8,807 nucleotides of DNA from Candidatus Magasanikbacteria bacterium RIFCSPHIGHO2_02_FULL_47_14 (GTDB lineage: Bacteria; Patescibacteriota; Patescibacteriia; Magasanikbacterales; UBA922), in assembly GCA_001784275.1 (NCBI GenBank), contig MFQB01000028.1, positions 1,025 to 9,831 on the forward strand, given 5' to 3'. Shown one piece after another: positions 1 to 5,836 of the stretch. Position 1 is the stretch's first letter, and each line of letters starts with the position of its first letter. The position numbers and the translations under genes are program-made. Below the pieces are notes generated by a model, which saw nothing but the letters and a program-made list of their open reading frames with translations, was not told the origin of the DNA and did not search any database.

Positions 1-702
1 CCGGACCATAATGGTGACGATATTGTCACCATTTTCTTTGTCGCTTCGCGCCCCGTCCTTTATATAATACTGTTCATGAAGTTGCAGGCCGGATTTTTTC
101 ACAAGTCCCTCAAGTTCATCACAGGTAAAACCATGATAATATCGCTGGCCCACTACCGTTCCGTCCTGTTTTTTCCACGGCACCAAAAAACTATTCTCTC
201 CATCTGGCGCCGGTTGCCACTCCTGATCAGAGATCTTTTCATGTGCCCAATCACTCTCTAAATTCCAGTTGGTCATAATAATGTGTGCTCCCGGCTTCGT
301 AATTCGTCTCATCTCTGAAAGGGCTTGGAGACGATGCCCCTCGTCTGGAAGATGGTGAAATACTGCGATACACACCACTAAATCTGCCAAATTATCTTTG
401 AGAGGAATATCACACATCTCTGCCAATAGAAACTCGCCATGAGGAACTTTTTCTCTTGCAATCGCTATTTGCGTTTCACTTTGATCAATGCCAATATACC
501 GGATGGACAAGTCACTGAAAAGTTGATATACTCGCCCATTGCCGCAGCCAATATCAATAACCGTGTTGGCATGCTCGGCAAATGTCTTGATAAAAATTAA
601 ATCGCGCCACGGTTTTTGTCTGGTTTCTGAAAAATAAGTAGCAATCTTATTGTACACTTCGCGTTGATGTTCAATAACTTCTTCTGGAGTGACTTGAGTC
701 AT
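1..702 (-). CDS. Trm9/ALKBH8-like SAM-dependent tRNA (wobble uridine) methyltransferase, 3' end outside window
   Basis: Translating the minus strand from the ATG at 702 gives 234 residues with no stop before the left edge, so only the C-terminal tail is missing. Class I SAM methyltransferase motif I is VIDIGCGNGR (48-57). An acidic residue follows the second strand in YIGIDQSE (69-76), and VCIAVFHHLPD (110-120) matches motif IV/post-motif. Trm9-like traits are the N-terminal VYNKIATYFSETRQKPW (16-32) and VPWKKQDG...QRYYHGF (174-192); the RYYH segment is typical of Trm9/ALKBH8. That family methylates the carboxyl of cm5U at tRNA position 34 to give mcm5U. Elp3, which makes the cm5U-type precursor, starts 6 bp away on the other strand, supporting this substrate. 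No good ribosome site is visible, only a weak GGAT just upstream. Family membership is fairly sure; the tRNA substrate is inference, and a generic small-molecule methyltransferase is the alternative. Confidence 0.8.
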   Translation of the reverse strand, partial: MTQVTPEEVIEHQREVYNKIATYFSETRQKPWRDLIFIKTFAEHANTVIDIGCGNGRVYQLFSDLSIRYIGIDQSETQIAIAREKVPHGEFLLAEMCDIPLKDNLADLVVCIAVFHHLPDEGHRLQALSEMRRITKPGAHIIMTNWNLESDWAHEKISDQEWQPAPDGENSFLVPWKKQDGTVVGQRYYHGFTCDELEGLVKKSGLQLHEQYYIKDGARSDKENGDNIVTIMVR

Positions 703-708
703 ATATCC

Positions 709-2361
709 ATGCAACATATCCTGGAAACAATCGTCTTAGCGCTTGTTGAAAAGCAGCCACGTACCAAGGCTGAGTTTGACGATATCCGACGCCAAACCTG
801 TAATCATCTTTCTGTTTCTCAACCTCCTAATCGCAAACTGTTTTCAGCCTACCAGACTCTGGTAAAAAAGAAAAGAATTAAAAAGCAACCGAGTATAGAA
901 CGGCTGTTCACCAAAGCCAGTGTGCGCAGTTCTTCCGGAATTGCCGTTATTACCTCTCTGCTTAAACCATATGCCTGTCCGGGAAAGTGTGTTTACTGCC
1001 CTACTGAGGCTCGCATGCCAAAAAGTTACGTTGCGACTGAGCCGGCCGCTGCCCGTTCGTTGCGACTGAATTTTGACCCATATCTTTTAATGCAAAAACG
1101 TATTGAGATGTTGGAACAAAATGGGCACCCGTGCGACAAGATTGAATATATCACAAAAGGCGGAACTTGGAATGCCTACCCCTTGAAGTATCAGTATTGG
1201 TACGTCATGGAGTCATTTAAAGCATGTAATAACTTTACTCGCAAAAAACCTGTAGCGCATACAGCTGAAGAGGAGTGGAATGATAAACTGCTCGAAGCCC
1301 TCATTACAGAGACTGAAAAAGAACAACGATACAACGAAGGCGCAGGCCATCGGATTATTGGGATCACCCTTGAAACTCGACCGGATGCCATCACAGCGAA
1401 GACAATCGCTCACATGCGTCAACAAGGGTGTACGCGTGTGGAGTTGGGTTTGCAAGCAACAGACGACCGTATTTTGGAGTTAATCAAACGCGGGCACACG
1501 GTTGATCAGTTCCGAAAAGCTATTTATCTGTTACGAAGTGCCGGGTTTAAGGTAGACTTGCACTTTATGCCGGACTTGCCAGGCACAACTCCGGAACACG
1601 ATGTCGAGATGTACAAACAACTCTTTGATGACCCGGCTTTGCGGCCTGACATGGTGAAAATCTATCCAAACACGGTTATTAAGACTGCTGAACTGTACGA
1701 GTGGTATCTTGATGGTCGATATAAACCATATGGTGACCGGGCTTTGTTTGATGCACTTCTCCAAATGAAAAAGCTCACTCCTCGGTATTGTCGCATCTCC
1801 CGTTTAATCCGCGACTTCCCTGCCACTGAAATCGAAGCTGGGAATATTATTACCAATTTGCGCGAGCTACTTGCCCACCGTCTGAAACAGCAAGGTGAGG
1901 TGTGCGTGTGTCTTCGCTGCCGTGAAATTAGCCGCCACCAAGGTGAAATTTCCAAAGAAACTAGTCCACAGCTTTTCGTAGAAAAATATGATACAATCGG
2001 GGGCACAGAGTACTTTTTAACCTTCGAGGATCCGCAGAGAATAGCCGTATTTGGTTTTCTACGACTACGCCTTCCCACTCAACAGGATCCTGGGGTTATG
2101 ACTACTCTTTCAGAGATCAAAGAGTGTGCCTTTATCCGTGAGCTGCATGTCTATGGGCAGATGGTGGAGATTGGTAAAACTGATGCACAAGCGTCACAGC
2201 ACAAAGGACTGGGCAAAAAATTAGTAGAGGCTGCGGAAAAAATCGCCGCAGAGGCAGGGTTTTCCAAAGTAGCGGTAATCTCAGGCGTAGGAGTACGCGG
2301 ATACTATCGAAAACTAGGCTATAAAAAAGTTGGAACATACATGGTGAAACATTTATTTTAA
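709..2361 (+). CDS. elp3: Elp3: radical SAM / GNAT tRNA wobble-uridine carboxymethylation enzyme
   Basis: 550 residues. Elp3 uses acetyl-CoA and SAM radical chemistry to put a carboxymethyl group on C5 of tRNA wobble uridine. The N-terminal ~85 residues are the basic tRNA-binding segment. The radical SAM cluster is CPGKCVYC (C90, C94, C97), a compact CX3CX2C, followed by PTEARMPKSY, the GGTW segment at 151-154, NEGAGHR (209-215) and ETRPD (222-226). KIYP is at 317-320, and cysteines 399, 401 and 404 may be a metal site. The C-terminal GNAT domain (about 425-550) has RELHVYG (477-483), the acetyl-CoA loop QHKGLG (497-502) and GYYRKLGY (531-538). The reading frame stays open back to 664, but homology begins near 709, and the first 15 codons would lie inside the divergent methyltransferase, so ATG 709 was chosen. 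No Shine-Dalgarno sequence is evident. Length and domain order are complete; function is very likely. Confidence 0.96.
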   Translation: MQHILETIVLALVEKQPRTKAEFDDIRRQTCNHLSVSQPPNRKLFSAYQTLVKKKRIKKQPSIERLFTKASVRSSSGIAVITSLLKPYACPGKCVYCPTEARMPKSYVATEPAAARSLRLNFDPYLLMQKRIEMLEQNGHPCDKIEYITKGGTWNAYPLKYQYWYVMESFKACNNFTRKKPVAHTAEEEWNDKLLEALITETEKEQRYNEGAGHRIIGITLETRPDAITAKTIAHMRQQGCTRVELGLQATDDRILELIKRGHTVDQFRKAIYLLRSAGFKVDLHFMPDLPGTTPEHDVEMYKQLFDDPALRPDMVKIYPNTVIKTAELYEWYLDGRYKPYGDRALFDALLQMKKLTPRYCRISRLIRDFPATEIEAGNIITNLRELLAHRLKQQGEVCVCLRCREISRHQGEISKETSPQLFVEKYDTIGGTEYFLTFEDPQRIAVFGFLRLRLPTQQDPGVMTTLSEIKECAFIRELHVYGQMVEIGKTDAQASQHKGLGKKLVEAAEKIAAEAGFSKVAVISGVGVRGYYRKLGYKKVGTYMVKHLF

Positions 2362-2371
2362 TGACTTTTAT

Positions 2372-3409
2372 ATGATGGACGAGAGACGGAGAGGAGCTCC
2401 TCAACAAACCGGCGAGAGACCGATGATAATTGCGGAACCGGAAAAATTTCTTGAGAGAGACTGGGTCCCGGATCTTATTAGAGAGGAAGAAGACAGTGAA
2501 AAAAAGAAAATTCTTCTTGATTTTTTTATCAAAAAAGTCCTGCGAATGCATATTCGTCTTGAGGAACAAAAAAAACAACGCGGGAAGCAGGATCCTGCCG
2601 CTTTTGAAGAGGCGCTTGACCTCCATGCAGCTGCACTGGCAGATAGCGCTCTTGTTGATGCTTTAAATCATTACGAGCTGATCCAGGCAGAAAAAGAACG
2701 GGGAAGAAATAGACTTACCGGCTTGCTCAATGGTGACGCAGTCGCTTCAATTTTTACCGAGCGGATGCGAGACAGCCGTGAAAAGCCCGGGAAAGGAGCT
2801 ACGGTTGTAGTACGAATGGATGCGGACAGATTTAAGTCGATCAACGACACATTCGGCCACAAAATCGGGGATGGCGTTCTCAAAGGAATAGCAAAGGCGC
2901 TGGAAGACGGTGTTCGGCCTAGTGACTATGCATTGCATTTTAGTGGTGACGAGTTTGGTTTGTTACTGACGAACGTAAAACCTGCGGAAGGAAAAACCCT
3001 TGAACAGACTGTTGAGGACATTATTAAACGTCTTATTCAAAAATTAGAGAAGGTTGTACGCCCGGACGGCCAAATACAGACAGCGAGCGTTGGATATAGA
3101 GTCGTAAACCAAGATGAACATGGTTTTTTCCCTCAATTTGACCACGATGCTGATGAGGCGGCAGGTATTGCAAAAATGCTTCAGTTTGTACCGGGCTCTG
3201 AAATGGGCAGTGAACGTATCGTCAACTTCGACAGAATTGCTGACGCGATGGAACAGGTGAGTCCGCAGGAATTTCATGCTTCAAAGTTCCAGGCAGCCGC
3301 CAAACGTCCTATAGACGAGGTAAAGAGAGCCTTGCAAATCGATGAAGCAGAACTTCAACGAAGAGTTGCCGCTGTCCTCGAACTCATACAGAATGCGGAA
3401 GCCGCATAG
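2372..3409 (+). CDS. Cytosolic GGDEF-domain protein (putative diguanylate cyclase, SGDEF variant)
   Basis: 345 residues, starting 10 bases after elp3 and probably co-transcribed with it. Residues 1-110 are charged and predicted helical, with no membrane span or recognisable sensor domain. The GGDEF domain spans about 111-288: RNRLTGLLN (112-120), then MDADRFKSINDTFGHKIGD (149-167) with the metal/GTP-binding D150, N158 and D159. The signature is SGDEF (191-195) instead of GGDEF. An RxxD inhibitory-site motif, RPSD (182-185), sits at the usual five-residue spacing before it. TASVGY (237-242) corresponds to the TxSIGV strand. A helical tail follows. Diguanylate cyclases make c-di-GMP from two GTP; the altered first glycine leaves activity uncertain, but RxxD suggests the site has been kept. 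No EAL, HD-GYP or PilZ gene is in the window. ATG 2375 or 2423 are alternative starts, and no ribosome site decides between them. Confidence 0.88.
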   Translation: MMDERRRGAPQQTGERPMIIAEPEKFLERDWVPDLIREEEDSEKKKILLDFFIKKVLRMHIRLEEQKKQRGKQDPAAFEEALDLHAAALADSALVDALNHYELIQAEKERGRNRLTGLLNGDAVASIFTERMRDSREKPGKGATVVVRMDADRFKSINDTFGHKIGDGVLKGIAKALEDGVRPSDYALHFSGDEFGLLLTNVKPAEGKTLEQTVEDIIKRLIQKLEKVVRPDGQIQTASVGYRVVNQDEHGFFPQFDHDADEAAGIAKMLQFVPGSEMGSERIVNFDRIADAMEQVSPQEFHASKFQAAAKRPIDEVKRALQIDEAELQRRVAAVLELIQNAEAA

Positions 3410-3440
3410 AGTTCGTTAAGGCCGGTTAAAAAAGATTCTA

Positions 3441-3480
3441 AACAAAATGGCGGCTAGCGGCCGCTATTTTGTTTTATTCT
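3441..3480 (+). terminator. Intrinsic terminator after the elp3-GGDEF unit
   Basis: A 14-base arm (3441-3454) pairs with 3460-3473 around a 5-base loop (TAGCG). There is one non-Watson-Crick position, and a GC-rich top (GGCGGC/GCCGCT). It is followed by TTATTCT and preceded by A-rich sequence, so it may also stop minus-strand transcripts. It ends transcription 60 bases after the GGDEF stop codon and separates that unit from the GC-rich gene downstream. Confidence 0.85.
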
Positions 3481-3507
3481 AGCCAAATTATCCACAGGCG
3501 CAGGCAC

Positions 3508-3536
3508 GTGACAAATGCAGAAATATGTGATAGACT
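3508..3536 (+). promoter_or_regulatory. Sigma70-type promoter for the GC-rich gene
   Basis: The -35 GTGACA (3508-3513; 5 of 6 against TTGACA) and -10 TAGACT (3531-3536; 4 of 6) are separated by exactly 17 bases. The predicted start of transcription is near 3542-3544, leaving a leader of about 40 bases before GTG 3583. The promoter is AT-richer than the gene it serves and lies just after the preceding terminator, as expected for an independent unit. The call rests on consensus match only. Confidence 0.6.
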
Positions 3537-3541
3537 AGCGC

Positions 3542-3572
3542 GAACCCCAAAAATCATTCCGGGTTCAGGAGG
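3542..3572 (+). promoter_or_regulatory. 5'-UTR stem-loop abutting a perfect AGGAGG ribosome binding site
   Basis: GAACCC (3542-3547) and GGGTTC (3561-3566) form a 6-bp stem with a 13-base loop, at the predicted 5' end of the transcript. AGGAGG (3567-3572) begins at the very next base and lies 10 bases before GTG 3583. It is by far the best ribosome site in the window and decides the start of the gene. The hairpin could protect the 5' end or tune access to the ribosome site; both are inference. Confidence 0.6.
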
Positions 3573-3582
3573 AACAGTTCAC

Positions 3583-3957
3583 GTGCGTACACGCCCCCCC
3601 GCCTCAACCGCTTTCGACCACGGCATGCGGCTCGTGGTCAGAGCCTGTCCGGCCACGGCGCGCTTGGTGGCTGATGAAGCCGCCTTCAACGCCCTCGGCC
3701 GACCCACGGCCACCCAGCTCATGGAGCGCGCCCGCGCTCTGCCTGAGCCACCTCGGCTGGCTGGGACCCCCAAGGGCCTGCCGCGACCGGTGCTGCACCC
3801 GGGGCTGACGCGCTTCGAGGAGGCGATGGCGAGTCTCGTTCGCCGCTGCCCCAACACCGGCACCCCGCTGGAGTTCGACGAGGAGCGCTTCCGCGCACTC
3901 GGCATGCCCGCCGCGACCGATCTCGCAGCGCGCATGGAGGTGGCGCACCACGCGTGA
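3583..3957 (+). CDS. Unrecognised GC-rich 124-residue protein made of two diverged repeats
   Basis: I do not recognise this protein. It starts at GTG 3583 because of the AGGAGG 10 bases upstream; the frame stays open back to 3469, but that stretch overlaps the terminator and promoter. Residues 11-52 and 78-121 are two copies of one unit sharing about 18 positions: F-x3-M, then R-x-C-P-x-T, then D-E-x2-F-x-A-L-G-x-P-x-A-T-x-L-x2-R. A Pro-rich linker (53-77) joins them. The CP(x)T(G) and FxALGxPxATxL parts suggest a small helical, possibly helix-turn-helix-like unit, but this is weak. Hand counts give 42/60 GC (3601-3660) and 44/60 (3841-3900), against 25/60 in elp3 (1501-1560); codon third positions are mostly G/C. 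There is no signal peptide or membrane span. Flanking terminators and its own promoter make it monocistronic. Likely acquired or under unusual constraint; function unknown. Confidence 0.72.
   Translation: MRTRPPASTAFDHGMRLVVRACPATARLVADEAAFNALGRPTATQLMERARALPEPPRLAGTPKGLPRPVLHPGLTRFEEAMASLVRRCPNTGTPLEFDEERFRALGMPAATDLAARMEVAHHA
3613..3945 (+). repeat. Two protein-level tandem units (3613-3738 and 3814-3945)
   Basis: Unit 1 encodes residues 11-52 and unit 2 residues 78-121 of the GC-rich protein, with one inserted residue in unit 2 between the CPxT and DExxF motifs. Identities fall at F, M, R, C, P, T, D, E, F, A, L, G, P, A, T, L and R. The DNA has drifted much more than these positions, which indicates an old duplication kept at protein level and supports this reading frame as coding. 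Confidence 0.7.
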
Positions 3958-3964
3958 ACAACAA

Positions 3965-4009
3965 CCCCGGCCGTCATAGGCCACTTACGAAAGGAGAGAC
4001 GTACCGGGG
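3965..4009 (+). other. Inverted repeat enclosing an orphan Shine-Dalgarno-like site
   Basis: CCCCGG (3965-3970) and CCGGGG (4004-4009) are exact inverted copies 33 bases apart, in the 3' untranslated part of the GC-rich gene. Between them is AAGGAGAG (3991-3998), a good ribosome-site sequence, yet no ATG, GTG or TTG lies within 15 bases downstream before the terminator begins at 4015. A shorter GGCC pair (3969-3972 and 3979-3982) sits inside. It could be a remnant of a lost downstream gene, a structured RNA end or chance. Confidence 0.4.
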
Positions 4010-4014
4010 AAATC

Positions 4015-4049
4015 AAAAATAGCGCTGAATTCAGGGCTATTTTTGTTTT
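4015..4049 (+). terminator. First of two tandem terminators (bidirectional-looking)
   Basis: AAAAATAGC (4015-4023) pairs with GCTATTTTT (4036-4044). Inside is the palindrome CTGAATTCAG (4025-4034), separated by a G/G mismatch. A further TTTT run follows at 4046. The A-rich left arm would serve as a U tract on the other strand. It ends the GC-rich unit 58 bases after its stop codon. Confidence 0.75.
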
Positions 4050-4054
4050 ACAAG

Positions 4055-4091
4055 AAAAGGTGGCCTTTGCCACTTTTTTCTTTTTTTTGTT
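4055..4091 (+). terminator. Second tandem terminator
   Basis: AAAAGGTGGC (4055-4064) pairs with GCCACTTTTT (4069-4078) around a CTTT loop, with one G-T wobble. It is followed by a long T tract to about 4088. It begins 5 bases after the first terminator. Its T tract overlaps the -35 of the Nudix promoter, so the two units are insulated with no spare sequence. Confidence 0.82.
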
Positions 4092-4115
4092 TCAGATATA
4101 CTAGTGACATATAAT
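4087..4115 (+). promoter_or_regulatory. Promoter of the Nudix-glyA-tsaE group, predicted leaderless
   Basis: TTGTTT (4087-4092), a 17-base spacer and a perfect TATAAT (4110-4115). The box ends 8 bases before ATG 4124, so transcription should begin at or within a base or two of the start codon. That leaves no room for a ribosome binding site, and none is seen. Confidence 0.7.
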
Positions 4116-4123
4116 CCCATCCT

Positions 4124-4543
4124 ATGGACACATTGAAGGACATTATTATCGTTGCCGGGCCGGTCATCATTGAAGACAATAAAGTACTTCTTGACCGTGA
4201 GATAAAGTTTAACGACGCAGAAAGTCCATTTTTTATGTTCCCGGGCGGCAAACTTATCTCTCTCGATGAAACCCCTGAGCAGGCCTGTATTCGTGAAGCC
4301 AAAGAAGAACTTGGTATTGATATTGAGATACTTCGTCCATTAAAAACAGTTGTCACGAAGCGTCCGGATGTTGCTGAGGCTTGGGCAGTCCTTATCCACT
4401 TTTTAGCACGCCGCACCGGTGAACCAACTTTGCAAAAAAATAAAACAGTGGAGTTTGGATGGTTTGATATTCATGACTTGCCCAAAAATTGCACACAAAA
4501 TGTAGCTGAAGTGATTGAAGCCCACTTGAATGAAAAAATATGA
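4124..4543 (+). CDS. Nudix hydrolase
   Basis: 139 residues, single Nudix domain. Nudix enzymes hydrolyse nucleoside diphosphates linked to another group, using Mg2+ held by the Nudix-box glutamates. The box runs from GGK (41-43) through E49, R57-E58 and EELGI (61-65). The E-x7-RE-x2-EE-x-G part is exact, but six residues separate G42 from E49 where the consensus has five, a one-residue insertion. The strand before it (FFMFPGG) and the closing VEFGWFDIHDLP (109-120) are typical of the MutT-like subgroup. The substrate cannot be told: oxidised dNTPs, nucleotide sugars and capped nucleotides are all possible. It follows a strong TATAAT promoter without a leader. It precedes glyA by 42 bases, in the same direction. 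Confidence 0.9.
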   Translation: MDTLKDIIIVAGPVIIEDNKVLLDREIKFNDAESPFFMFPGGKLISLDETPEQACIREAKEELGIDIEILRPLKTVVTKRPDVAEAWAVLIHFLARRTGEPTLQKNKTVEFGWFDIHDLPKNCTQNVAEVIEAHLNEKI

Positions 4544-4544
4544 T
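4515..4544 (+). promoter_or_regulatory. Possible internal promoter for glyA
   Basis: TTGAAG (4515-4520), an 18-base spacer and TATGAT (4539-4544; 5 of 6 against TATAAT), overlapping the end of the Nudix gene. Transcription would begin near 4551, about 35 bases before glyA. Read-through from the Nudix promoter is equally possible. The call is by consensus match only. Confidence 0.4.
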
Positions 4545-4585
4545 ATTTGAGAGTCAAGAATTTAAGTAACATTTTTTCCTTTCCT

Positions 4586-5836
4586 ATGAATAAAATGAAA
4601 CTCGCTGAGTACGATCCAATTATTAAACAAGCGATTACCAAAGAGTTACAACGACAAGAGTCTGGTTTGGAGATGATTCCCTCAGAAAATTTTGTTTCGA
4701 TCGCAGTACTGGAAGCGCTCGGGTCTGTTTTGACAAATAAATACTCAGAAGGATACCCGGGCAAACGGTATTATGGTGGCTGTGAATTTATCGACGAAGT
4801 CGAGGTAACAGCAATTGAGCGCGCAAAGCAGCTGTTTGGGGCCGAGCATATCAACGTACAGCCCCTCTCAGGCGCACCAGCCAACGTTGCAGTGTACTTT
4901 GGCATCTTAGAGCCAGGAGATACCATTCTTGGCATGGATCTCTCTCACGGGGGGCATTTAACCCACGGCCACCCTGTGACATACATGGCCAAGGTCTTTA
5001 ACTTTGTTCGCTACAAAACCAATGCTGAAGGGAATATCGACTTTGATAACCTGCGCGCCATGGCGTTGGAGCACAAACCAAAATTAATCTTGGTCGGCTA
5101 CAGCGCATACTCTCGTGAAATTGAATACGACAAGGTCAAGCAAATTGCTGACGAGGTCGGGGCATACACCATGGCGGATGTTGCGCATATTGCAGGACTT
5201 ATTGCTGCCGGTGAGATGAATAACCCGGTCCCGTTGTTTGACATTGTCACTACCACAACCCACAAAACATTGCGTGGTCCTCGCGGCGGCATGATCATGT
5301 GCAAAGAAAAATTTGCCAAACAAATTGATAAGGCGGTTTTCCCCGGTTTGCAAGGCGGGCCACACGAAAACAACATTGCTGCAAAAGCAATTGCCTTCAA
5401 AGAAGCACTGGAGCCATCTTTTAAAGACTACGCAAAGCAGATCAAAACAAATGCAAAGGTCTTGGAACGAGTTTTTGCAGAACGCGGATACAAACTCATG
5501 TTTGGCGGTACAGATAATCACTTATTGTTGATCGACGTAACACCAAAAGGTGTAACCGGCAAACAAGGACAATACGCGCTGGACGAGGCAGGAATCACGG
5601 TAAACAAAAATATGATTCCCGATGACCCACGTTCACCAATGGACCCATCAGGTATTCGTCTTGGCACACCGGCCCTTACCACGCGTGGTATGAAGGAGGC
5701 AGAGATGGAACTTATTGGTGATATGATTGACCGCGTTTTGACTCACTCCACTGACCACGAACTCTTGACTCGCATACGCGCAGAGGTAAAGACACTTTCT
5801 GCTCGTTTTCCTCTTTACCCGGAACTTGCAGTATGA
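4586..5836 (+). CDS. glyA: Serine hydroxymethyltransferase
   Basis: 416 residues, the normal length. This PLP enzyme interconverts serine and glycine and loads one-carbon units onto tetrahydrofolate in the cytosol. Visible family motifs are IPSENFVS (31-38), NKYSEGYPGKRYYGG (51-65), LSHGGHLTHG (119-128), ADVAHIAG (197-204; D198 and H201 contact the cofactor) and TTTTHKTLRGPRGG (222-235; K227 is the PLP lysine). DPSGIRLGTPALTTRG (353-368) is also typical. The frame is open from a TTG at 4547, but that stretch is not SHMT-like, so ATG 4586 was chosen; ATG 4595 is equally plausible, and neither has a ribosome site. The last codon and stop overlap the tsaE start (GTATGA), which suggests translational coupling. 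Nothing looks damaged. Confidence 0.97.
   Translation: MNKMKLAEYDPIIKQAITKELQRQESGLEMIPSENFVSIAVLEALGSVLTNKYSEGYPGKRYYGGCEFIDEVEVTAIERAKQLFGAEHINVQPLSGAPANVAVYFGILEPGDTILGMDLSHGGHLTHGHPVTYMAKVFNFVRYKTNAEGNIDFDNLRAMALEHKPKLILVGYSAYSREIEYDKVKQIADEVGAYTMADVAHIAGLIAAGEMNNPVPLFDIVTTTTHKTLRGPRGGMIMCKEKFAKQIDKAVFPGLQGGPHENNIAAKAIAFKEALEPSFKDYAKQIKTNAKVLERVFAERGYKLMFGGTDNHLLLIDVTPKGVTGKQGQYALDEAGITVNKNMIPDDPRSPMDPSGIRLGTPALTTRGMKEAEMELIGDMIDRVLTHSTDHELLTRIRAEVKTLSARFPLYPELAV

Noticed and set aside
76..261. Plus-strand open frame of 61 codons at the left
   Set aside because: It lies wholly opposite the Trm9-like methyltransferase, whose motifs are clear, and has no protein-like features.
664..708. 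Upstream start for elp3 at 664
   Set aside because: It adds 15 residues that do not look like Elp3 and lie within the divergent methyltransferase coding sequence.
2132..2626. Minus-strand open frame of 164 codons spanning the elp3-GGDEF junction
   Set aside because: It is opposite two well-identified genes and shows no domain motifs.
3469..3582. TTG start at 3469 for the GC-rich gene
   Set aside because: The extra 38 codons overlap the upstream terminator and the promoter and have host-like composition; GTG 3583 has a perfect ribosome site.
3579..4073. Long minus-strand open frames (3579-4073 and 3604-3984) opposite the GC-rich gene
   Set aside because: Such frames are expected by chance in high-GC DNA. 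They cross the terminator, have biased Ser/Arg/Ala composition and no ribosome site, while the plus frame has an internal repeat, promoter and AGGAGG.
4547..4585. TTG start at 4547 for glyA
   Set aside because: The added 13 residues do not match the SHMT N-terminus, and the resulting protein would be longer than the family.
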